Below are positions 21,364-26,224 of a stretch of 26,224 nucleotides of DNA, in pieces (position 1 is the first letter of the stretch; the number at the start of each line of letters is the position of its first letter). Position numbers and translations under genes: made by a program. Under the pieces are notes generated by a model. It was given only the letters and a program-made list of their open reading frames with translations. It ran no database searches and was not told where the DNA came from. Origin of the DNA: a virus; the IMG/VR virus record IMGVR_UViG_3300049810_000550, positions 1-26,224 of that record. One strand, 5' to 3'.

Positions 21364-21956
21364 ACAAAGAATGCGGGGTCACAGTCAGGGTCACTCTCAA
21401 ACCCAAATGAGAATGTGCATCTGGAAACTTTAGGTTCTAACTTATGCCAAGTTCCTCGTGGTATCCAGACTGCATCGCCTGGCGTCATAACACGAACCTC
21501 ATCCTTGTCGGTAGGTTTCTCATCATACCCGATTGTAATCTTACAGTTGTTGATAACCTGAACAAGAAAGACATCCATACTATCTTTGTGACGAGGATAT
21601 GACCCAGAGTATTGACCGAAACCAACAAATGCGATGTTGGTAATATGCGGTGCGCCTTTTTTATATTCGTGTGGTTTTTTCTTAGGCGCTTTGGGAATTA
21701 GAAAATCTACCAAATCTTTATGGATATCTTTTGCAAACTGTGGTGCAGAATCTCGATGATGAAATCTGTTCATACCCAAACGTTGTTTCTCACGATTCCA
21801 GTCGTAGAGTTCGTCTGGATGGGTATCGACTAGTTTCATTAGTCTTTCCCAATTATATCCTTCGGTATCTACTCTTGTCCACCAATGTTTTTTATTCCGA
21901 ACCTCGTCAATATGTGATTGAAAATCTATTTGTTTCCAATGTTGTATTTTGGACAT
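21360..21956 (-). CDS. JmjC/cupin-like 2OG-Fe(II) oxygenase
   Basis: 198 residues from the ATG at 21956 (a GTG at 21965 is possible). The C-terminal half is a JmjC-type cupin: SYPRHKDSMDVFLVQVINNCKITIGY gives His123 and Asp125, VMTPGDAVWIPRGTWHKLEP gives His171, and SRCTFSFGFES closes the barrel. This order (H.D, then Q..G.K-like, then PGD..YIP.G..H) is that of JmjC and RoxA-type ribosomal-protein hydroxylases. Target is unknown; a protein side chain would be expected. It overlaps RegA by about 30 bases. Confidence 0.82.
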   Translation of the reverse strand: MSKIQHWKQIDFQSHIDEVRNKKHWWTRVDTEGYNWERLMKLVDTHPDELYDWNREKQRLGMNRFHHRDSAPQFAKDIHKDLVDFLIPKAPKKKPHEYKKGAPHITNIAFVGFGQYSGSYPRHKDSMDVFLVQVINNCKITIGYDEKPTDKDEVRVMTPGDAVWIPRGTWHKLEPKVSRCTFSFGFESDPDCDPAFFV

Positions 21957-22297
21957 AGTTCCCACTGGTCTTTATCTTTGTAACCAATAATCTTGATTTG
22001 ACGAAGAGGCGCACAGTCTTGTGCAACTTCTTTATTTTGAATTTCTACTAAACCCCAATCTGACAATAACGTTGCGATAGTATTACGTCTCTCAACATCA
22101 GACTGTTCTAGGTTTGCTTTCTTACCATCAAGCATAAACAATTCTTTGAAGTGGACAATATAGTATCGTCCTTGTTTATGGAGTATATGACATGATTGAA
22201 ATAGTTTATTTTCTTTGCGTGATGCAACGCCGATGCGGGTCAGAGTTTCACGAACTTTGAGGAAGTCATCGGGTTCTGCCAGAGTAATCTCTAACAT
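21926..22297 (-). CDS. regA: RegA translational repressor
   Basis: 123 residues from the ATG at 22297, which has GGAG nine bases upstream; T4 RegA is 122. MLEITLAEPDDFLKVRETLTRIGVASRKENKLFQSCHILHKQGRYYIVHFKELFMLDG is clearly RegA. RegA binds AU-rich translation start regions of many early T4-type mRNAs, including those of the clamp-loader group. An upstream GTG at 22336 in frame is less likely, since the T4 protein starts at the equivalent of this ATG. It follows gp62 directly, as in T4. Confidence 0.96.
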   Translation of the reverse strand: MLEITLAEPDDFLKVRETLTRIGVASRKENKLFQSCHILHKQGRYYIVHFKELFMLDGKKANLEQSDVERRNTIATLLSDWGLVEIQNKEVAQDCAPLRQIKIIGYKDKDQWELCPKYNIGNK

Positions 22298-22322
22298 GTT
22301 CACAGGACTCCATGATGCTAAT

Positions 22323-22691
22323 TTACTTTCTTCCACCTTTATTCACCTTTTCTCTTATTGTTTGTAATTGAGAAGGTGATAGGAGTGACAAGACTTGTCT
22401 TGCTTTTTCATTACTATAGCCATAGTATTCCTTCACCAACTCAAGGTCATTTTCTAATTCAGGTTTTACCCATTTGGAAAAACGTTTCCGTTTCCTAACT
22501 ATATTTATAAGAAATTGATATTGTAGACGGTTGTCTAGGTGGTGATATTTGTTCATCTCATTTGCGAGAACAACAGTATCAGGAAAGTAAGAAAGACTGC
22601 GGTTGACCATAAACCCATTATAGGTCTTCTCGTCTTCCATCACATCTTTCTTTGTATAGTTTATCGAATTTACATAATCAAAGGGATTCAT
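22323..22691 (-). CDS. 62: Clamp loader small subunit, T4 gp62-like
   Basis: 122 residues (T4 gp62 is 187, so this is the shorter marine form). PFDYVNSINYTKKDVMEDEKTYNGFMVNRSLSYFPDTVVLANEMN and HLDNRLQYQFLINIVRKRKRFSKW are typical of marine T4-like gp62. With gp44 it loads the gp45 clamp. Here it is separated from gp44 by dCMP deaminase and five small genes, unlike T4 where gp44 and gp62 are adjacent. Its start follows the deaminase stop immediately. Confidence 0.92.
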   Translation of the reverse strand: MNPFDYVNSINYTKKDVMEDEKTYNGFMVNRSLSYFPDTVVLANEMNKYHHLDNRLQYQFLINIVRKRKRFSKWVKPELENDLELVKEYYGYSNEKARQVLSLLSPSQLQTIREKVNKGGRK

Positions 22692-23114
22692 CTAAATCTC
22701 CAGTTGTTCAAGTAGTATATCACATTGTTTGAGGAAAGTCAATCCTTTGTTGTCTCGATATCCGTGTCCGTATACAACTCTTGATATGCCGGCTTGGTAG
22801 ATGAGTTTTGCACAGTGGATACATGGGGCGCATGTTGTGTATAGAGTAGACGCCTTCGCTGATTCATTAGATTGCGCGACCTTTGCAATAGCATTCGTCT
22901 CTGCATGTAATACCTCTTCTTTCGTTTTTAGATTATTTCCATACTCATCTGTTGTTTCACAATTGTTAGTCCAACCCGAAGGCATACCATTATACCCAAT
23001 AGAAATAATTCGATTATCTTTTACAAGGATAGCACCAACTTGCATTCGTTGTGCTGATGACAGTTTTGCATAGACACTCGCTGTTGTCATATGCGCTTTA
23101 TCCCACTTATCCAA
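22692..23114 (-). CDS. cd: Deoxycytidylate (dCMP) deaminase
   Basis: 140 residues if the TTG at 23114 (GGAG seven bases upstream) is the start; an in-frame ATG at 23156 has no Shine-Dalgarno. The zinc site is HAE (His70, with catalytic Glu72) and CAPCIHC (Cys95, Cys98). QVGAILVKDNRIISIGYNGMPSG and GISRVVYGHGYRDNKG are family landmarks. It deaminates dCMP to dUMP, feeding ThyX. In T4 the enzyme is allosterically controlled by dCTP and dTTP. The gene overlaps a small gene upstream by eight bases. Confidence 0.93.
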   Translation of the reverse strand: MDKWDKAHMTTASVYAKLSSAQRMQVGAILVKDNRIISIGYNGMPSGWTNNCETTDEYGNNLKTKEEVLHAETNAIAKVAQSNESAKASTLYTTCAPCIHCAKLIYQAGISRVVYGHGYRDNKGLTFLKQCDILLEQLEI

Positions 23115-23316
23115 ACTCAAACTCCATTTGTTTAGGAATCCATTCTCCTTCGACATTGACAAGAACCATAGGGTCTCGTTCTATGTCGTTTTTTAGTGTA
23201 GGAACAAGAACCACAACTTGGTTAGTTTGTTTATCTAAACGATTACCGTGGTCATCGTAATACCAACTTCGTTCTTCTGGAATGTGGTCGTTATCGCCAA
23301 TTTTAACATATTTCAT
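23107..23316 (-). CDS. Small hypothetical protein
   Basis: 69 residues from the ATG at 23316 behind GGGGGTAA. Polar, beta-rich: MKYVKIGDNDHIPEERSWYY, DDHGNRLDKQTNQVVVLVPT, then EGEWIPKQMEFEFG. No known motif. It ends inside the dCMP deaminase start. Confidence 0.62.
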   Translation of the reverse strand: MKYVKIGDNDHIPEERSWYYDDHGNRLDKQTNQVVVLVPTLKNDIERDPMVLVNVEGEWIPKQMEFEFG

Positions 23317-23318
23317 GT

Positions 23319-23519
23319 TTACCCCCAATGTCTGATTACGCCCGCGATGATAAAGAAACAAGTCAACCAATTGACTAATTGAAGCACTATCTTTATATAT
23401 AATCCTCGCTTCGCCTGCCGCATTGTTAGGACAGGAACTTTTGGTTCATCCTCATCAGTTCTCCCGATATAGTAATCGAGAGACCGAGCCATTACTTTTT
23501 CCCAAGTTTTATATCTCAT
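23319..23519 (-). CDS. Small C-terminally anchored membrane protein
   Basis: 66 residues from the ATG at 23519, with GAGG nine bases upstream. A soluble start (MRYKTWEKVMARSLDYYIGR) is followed by a basic flank and a membrane helix near the end (IVLQLVNWLTCFFIIAGVI). Overlaps the gene upstream by 11 bases. Function unknown. Confidence 0.6.
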   Translation of the reverse strand: MRYKTWEKVMARSLDYYIGRTDEDEPKVPVLTMRQAKRGLYIKIVLQLVNWLTCFFIIAGVIRHWG

Positions 23520-23664
23520 TGATTGCATCCTCTTTGATAAAACCATACCCAGCGCCATCGTTGACGTAAGCGTATATATTATGTTCAGAGTAATATCTCA
23601 AGAGAAAAAGTTTCTTTCCTTGTCGGTCTATTACCCATCTTTGTTCTATCTCTTCAGCAACCAT
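23509..23664 (-). CDS. Small hypothetical protein
   Basis: 51 residues from the ATG at 23664, which follows the stop of the 24-aa gene by one base. MVAEEIEQRWVIDRQGKKLF, then LLRYYSEHNIYAYVNDGAGY, GFIKEDAINEI; looks like a small beta-rich domain. A TTG at 23700 could extend it by 12 residues. No family recognised. Confidence 0.55.
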   Translation of the reverse strand: MVAEEIEQRWVIDRQGKKLFLLRYYSEHNIYAYVNDGAGYGFIKEDAINEI

Positions 23665-23665
23665 C

Positions 23666-23740
23666 TCAATCTCTGTGATTGGAGTCCCAATATACGGCAA
23701 GATAGATACTAATAACTAGGAATAATACTAACCATTCCAT
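23666..23740 (-). CDS. 24-residue membrane peptide
   Basis: MEWLVLFLVISIYLAVYWDS, then NHRD and stop. One hydrophobic helix. It overlaps the end of the 23-aa gene and leads into the 51-aa gene. Accepted because it is tightly tiled between neighbours; function unknown. Confidence 0.45.
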   Translation of the reverse strand: MEWLVLFLVISIYLAVYWDSNHRD

Positions 23741-23799
23741 ATCGAAATGACTCCGAGACCGAAGAAGATTAACCAAAATATAATAAATTCTTTATTCAT
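23728..23799 (-). CDS. 23-residue membrane peptide
   Basis: MNKEFIIFWLIFFGLGVISI, then WNG and stop. Starts on the base after the gp44 stop with GGAG at nine bases (inside the gp44 end). Another single hydrophobic helix. Function unknown. Confidence 0.45.
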   Translation of the reverse strand: MNKEFIIFWLIFFGLGVISIWNG

Positions 23800-24738
23800 T
23801 TACACATACTCCACATTTGCCATACATTCTGTAAGACACGCTACTAAATTCAGTTCGTGGTCTGCAACAAACGCATTCTTGTATTGATAATCAGCAAGAA
23901 TAAGAATAAGTTGCGGCACACTCTCTGGTTTGACATTACCTTCCACACTGTCATATACACCACGGAAGATTGATGCGGGTTCAAGGTCGATATTATTCAC
24001 GACCCACTGACGCATTTTTTTGAAGTCTTTTTCCTTCAAGTTTTTATATAGGTCAGTATATTTACTGTTGTCCTCAACGATGATATCAGTAGTGATACTA
24101 CCACCGATACTACCCCGTTGCAGTTCGTTCAGACCCCTACGAAAATCAGGGAAGTGTTTCATTACCAGATTGGCAACGGTCTTACTATTGAACTCAATCT
24201 CTTCTTTACGAAGGATGTCACGACACCGTTGAAAGAACTGTTGTCCCAGAGTCGCACGGTCTTTGTTGGTCTTCACATTGAACTCATACACACCGCACCG
24301 TGAGTGTAGGGGTTCGATGACACGGTTCTTGAAGTTACATGTCAGAATGAACCGACAGTTCTGTGAGAACTCTTCGATGAACCCACGCAGGGCGGGTTGT
24401 GTAGATTGAGGATTGAGGTAGTCTGCCTCGTCAAGGATGACAACTTTGTATCCACCTGATAGAGAGACAGACGATGCGAACTGTTTAATCTTACCACGCA
24501 GGGTGTCGATGTTACCTTCTTCTGAACCATTGATTACAATATAGTCCAGACCCAGTTCGTTACAGATTGCACGAGCAACTGTGGTCTTACCCAGACCCGC
24601 AGTCCCCGTGAATAACATGTTGGGTATCTCACCAGAGTCAATAATCTTCTGAAAGGTTTCTTTCAGGTCATCTGGTAGGATTGTTTCTTGAATAGTTTGA
24701 GGTCGATACTTCTCAACCCACAGAAATTCATTACTCAT
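23800..24738 (-). CDS. 44: Clamp loader large subunit, T4 gp44-like AAA+ ATPase
   Basis: 312 residues (T4 gp44 is 319). The AAA+ core has LWVEKYRPQTI at the start, Walker A GTAGLGKT (45-52), Walker B VVILDEAD (99-106) and the SRC arginine-finger motif (146-148), as in clamp loaders of the RFC family. A C-terminal collar follows. Four copies with one gp62 open the gp45 ring and load it at primer ends. Own promoter at 24761-24789 with GGAGA 7 bases before the ATG. Confidence 0.97.
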   Translation of the reverse strand: MSNEFLWVEKYRPQTIQETILPDDLKETFQKIIDSGEIPNMLFTGTAGLGKTTVARAICNELGLDYIVINGSEEGNIDTLRGKIKQFASSVSLSGGYKVVILDEADYLNPQSTQPALRGFIEEFSQNCRFILTCNFKNRVIEPLHSRCGVYEFNVKTNKDRATLGQQFFQRCRDILRKEEIEFNSKTVANLVMKHFPDFRRGLNELQRGSIGGSITTDIIVEDNSKYTDLYKNLKEKDFKKMRQWVVNNIDLEPASIFRGVYDSVEGNVKPESVPQLILILADYQYKNAFVADHELNLVACLTECMANVEYV

Positions 24739-24760
24739 ACATTCTCCATAATAAAAAATA

Positions 24761-24789
24761 AGTATATCACATCAGAGGTGATATGTCAA
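24761..24789 (-). promoter_or_regulatory. Sigma70-type early promoter for gp44 with inverted repeat in the spacer
   Basis: TTGACA, 17 bases, TATACT on the minus strand, with TGA before the -10. The spacer contains TATCAC-N7-GTGATA, a perfect 6-bp inverted repeat overlapping the -10, which could be an operator. Predicted 16-base leader. Confidence 0.85.
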
Positions 24790-24830
24790 GAAAAAGGTGG
24801 GATGCGCGGAAAGGAGACGCACACCCCACC
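24790..24830 (-). terminator. Rho-independent terminator after the gp45 unit
   Basis: On the minus strand a 13-bp stem (GGTGGGGTGTGCG paired with CGCGCATCCCACC, with two G-U pairs) and a 9-base loop are followed by TTTTTC. It sits directly before the gp44 promoter. Confidence 0.92.
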
Positions 24831-24859
24831 CCAAGTCGGCGGAAAGGAGGACGCCAGAC

Positions 24860-25078
24860 TTACTCTTTGGTATCTTCTTCGACACCTTGTTCAGATTGAT
24901 ACTCTTCGCAGATTTGGATAATTTGAACTGCTTGGTCGCGAAGTTGACCAATGGTAGAGAGCTCCTCACCTTTGAAACCGCCTCGTTGAACTACTGTATC
25001 AATAACCGCAACGGTTGAACGAGAAACGCGATTGCCTAGTTCATAAATTGCAGTATTGTCTTTCTGTGCTTTTGCCAT
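24860..25078 (-). CDS. Small conserved hypothetical protein downstream of gp45
   Basis: 72 residues from the second of two adjacent ATGs (the first, at 25081, overlaps the gp45 stop). GGAG gives better spacing to the second. The body is helical (IYELGNRVSRSTVAVIDTVV, then EELSTIGQLRDQAVQIIQICEEYQSEQG) with an acidic tail. No motif recognised. It is the last gene before the terminator and shares the gp45 promoter. Confidence 0.72.
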   Translation of the reverse strand: MAKAQKDNTAIYELGNRVSRSTVAVIDTVVQRGGFKGEELSTIGQLRDQAVQIIQICEEYQSEQGVEEDTKE

Positions 25079-25080
25079 CA

Positions 25081-25758
25081 TTATGCTCCGTAAGTTGATG
25101 ATTTTTCAAGTGCAATAAAGTATTCAATCGCAGATTGTTTACTCGTAAATTGTGAGATTAATTTAGAGGAAATCCCAACCTCAAAGTCTTCGTTGACAAC
25201 TTTCACATTACCAACATTCAGAATAAAGTTGAAGTCAACCCCTTCTGGATAGTCACCCTCTACCTCGATAGAGAATGCATTAGATGTTGCATCCTTACTG
25301 TCTACAACAGACAAACGGATTGCACCAGTTGTTGGGGTAATAGAAATCTCTTCATGACCCAATGCAGCGGCCGCACGTTTGACTTTACCCAACGTATCAG
25401 TATCTAGGGTAAACTTAACCTCTGGTTCTGGCATATTGATATCCTTGCCAGGTGATGTCAACATCTCTGGGTCAGAGAAAAAATACTTCACAGAGGAACG
25501 ACCAGTAGAGTCACCGACTACAACATAGTCTTTTTCAAATGAAAGACGAGGAGAGTCAACCAATGATAGAACATTCAGAAACTCATTCAAGTCATAGATT
25601 CCAAAACCTTGCGGAAACTCTTCATTGAGTTGTGCAGTAGATAGAACATTACGAGCGACTGAAATAGTCTTGATAACGCTACCTTCTGTGATTACGATAT
25701 TAGGATTGATTGTTGCATAGTTCTTCAATACTTGCAACGTGGTATCTGTTAGTTCCAT
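25081..25758 (-). CDS. 45: Sliding clamp, T4 gp45-like
   Basis: 225 residues (T4 gp45 is 228). MELTDTTLQVLKNYATINPNIVITEGSVIKTIS is the typical N-terminus; LNEFLNVLSLVDSP, ISITPTTGAIRLSVVD and the C-terminal SKQSAIEYFIALEKSSTYGA also fit. It forms a trimeric ring that holds the polymerase on DNA and, in T4, activates late transcription at TATAAATA promoters, which ties this gene to the two late units in the window. AAAGGAA precedes the ATG. Confidence 0.96.
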   Translation of the reverse strand: MELTDTTLQVLKNYATINPNIVITEGSVIKTISVARNVLSTAQLNEEFPQGFGIYDLNEFLNVLSLVDSPRLSFEKDYVVVGDSTGRSSVKYFFSDPEMLTSPGKDINMPEPEVKFTLDTDTLGKVKRAAAALGHEEISITPTTGAIRLSVVDSKDATSNAFSIEVEGDYPEGVDFNFILNVGNVKVVNEDFEVGISSKLISQFTSKQSAIEYFIALEKSSTYGA

Positions 25759-25788
25759 AATAAATTCCTTTTCTAATTTATAAAGTGT

Positions 25789-25817
25789 ATTATACTACAT
25801 CCTGATAGGATTGTCAA
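25789..25817 (-). promoter_or_regulatory. Sigma70-type early promoter for gp45 with inverted repeat in the spacer
   Basis: TTGACA, 17 bases, TATAAT on the minus strand. The spacer starts with ATCCT-ATC-AGGAT, a 5-bp inverted repeat. The TGA in TTGACA is the stop of gp46. Predicted 24-base leader. Confidence 0.9.
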
Positions 25818-26224
25818 GCAGCTTTTAACTTGGAGAAGTTCTTTTCTTTCACGAACTCCAGTCTGCGTTGGAATGCTGCGTCTTCCAGTTCAGATTTGTG
25901 AGAGATGACAAACACATTTGTGTCCTCACCCAGACTTGCGATAATCTTCATCAGGTTCTCGATACCCTCTTCATCAAGGGATGAGTCAAAGGTCTCGTCA
26001 AGAATAAGAAGATTTGTTGCAACACTATTCTTCATCTTGGCAATCTGTCTCCAAGTAAATAGTAACGATAAGTCGATACGTTGTTTCTCTCCCTCACTGA
26101 ATGAGTCATAGGAGAATGCGTCACGATGTCGTGACCGAATTGTTTCGGTGAAACTTTCATCCAAATCAAAGTGAACGAAGAAGTCCAAAGTCTGTAGATA
26201 CTGATTGGTCAGATTATTGATGAC
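25814..26224 (-). CDS. 46: Recombination endonuclease subunit gp46 (Rad50/SbcC-like), C-terminal part
   Basis: The last 136 codons are in the window; the frame stays open to the edge. FSEGEKQRIDLSL is the ABC signature motif, NLLILDETFDSSLD the Walker B and D-loop, and VFVISHKSEL the switch His, in the order of the C-terminal ATPase half of Rad50-like proteins. YLQTLDFFVHFDLDESFTETIRSRHRD is typical of gp46. With gp47 it resects DNA ends for recombination-dependent replication. The N-terminal half (Walker A, coiled coil) is outside. Confidence 0.96.
   Translation of the reverse strand, partial: VINNLTNQYLQTLDFFVHFDLDESFTETIRSRHRDAFSYDSFSEGEKQRIDLSLLFTWRQIAKMKNSVATNLLILDETFDSSLDEEGIENLMKIIASLGEDTNVFVISHKSELEDAAFQRRLEFVKEKNFSKLKAA

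Noticed and set aside
22502-22509. Minus-strand TATAAATA inside gp62
   Set aside because: It lies within coding sequence, about 200 bases from the next start (RegA), with no leader or terminator logic. It could be chance in AT-rich sequence.
25775-25782. Minus-strand TATAAATT upstream of gp45
   Set aside because: One mismatch to the late consensus and it lies in the leader of a perfect early promoter, so I did not call it.
1-26224. CRISPR arrays, insertion sequences, integrase or attachment sites
   Set aside because: No regularly spaced repeats, transposase or integrase genes or terminal inverted repeats were seen.

Overview
The window looks like part of the genome of a T4-like (Tevenvirinae-type) marine myovirus. 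The right two thirds carry the T4 core replication genes in the order typical of marine T4-like phages, read on the minus strand from the right edge: gp46 (partial), gp45 clamp, gp44 and gp62 clamp loader, RegA, gp43 DNA polymerase, a primase-like protein, UvsX and gp41 helicase. Gene packing is very dense, with ATGA/TAATG overlaps and many tiny genes. Exact T4-type late promoters (TATAAATA) and strong sigma70-type early promoters are both present. The tmRNA is of the permuted type with an ANDN-type tag, and there is a pseudoazurin. Together with the curli genes, which have been reported as a cluster in pelagimyophages (SAR11 phages), these point to an alphaproteobacterial marine host such as SAR11 or a relative. 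The host assignment is inference.

Layout from left to right. (1) 1-3746: a late operon on the minus strand driven by TATAAATA at 3739-3746. It encodes two YvrJ-like one-helix proteins, CsgF, the CsgG outer-membrane curli pore, an Asp-rich curlin-like secreted protein, a FecR-domain protein and the start of a CHASE2-domain protein that runs off the window. This amounts to a phage type VIII (curli) secretion module tied to FecR/CHASE2 proteins. (2) 3768-6566: a second late unit, starting at TATAAATA 6559-6566. It encodes a permuted two-piece tmRNA, pseudoazurin, small membrane proteins, tRNA-Pro(UGG), a TauD-like dioxygenase and an Asp/Asn-hydroxylase-like protein, and ends at a strong terminator. 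(3) 6562-8515: small conserved phage genes and a SleB-like cell-wall hydrolase. (4) 8512-16337: ThyX, two oxygenase-fold proteins, gp41, UvsX, a two-gene UDP-sugar pathway (UDP-glucose dehydrogenase plus UDP-glucuronate 4-epimerase) and the primase-like gene. (5) 16327-20708: another oxygenase, DNA polymerase, a glycosyltransferase-like protein and Hsp20. (6) 20726-21363: the only plus-strand genes, a 46-aa basic protein and a short SDR-like protein. (7) 21360-26224: a JmjC-like oxygenase, RegA, gp62, dCMP deaminase, a string of tiny membrane proteins, gp44, gp45 and gp46.

How the parts fit together. Early sigma70 promoters (TTGACA-N17-TATAAT, mostly with TGA just before the -10) precede gp45, gp44, gp43, the primase-like gene, the hydrolase, the small-gene block and, more loosely, Hsp20. 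In four of them the stop codon of the upstream gene is the TGA inside TTGACA. In two, the predicted +1 falls on the A of an AUG, implying leaderless mRNAs. Late genes use TATAAATA; in T4 such promoters need the gp45 clamp as coactivator. ThyX and dCMP deaminase supply dTMP for replication. The tmRNA and the curli module are both placed under late promoters. Six proteins have a 2-oxoglutarate/Fe(II) oxygenase or related cupin fold, an unusually high density.
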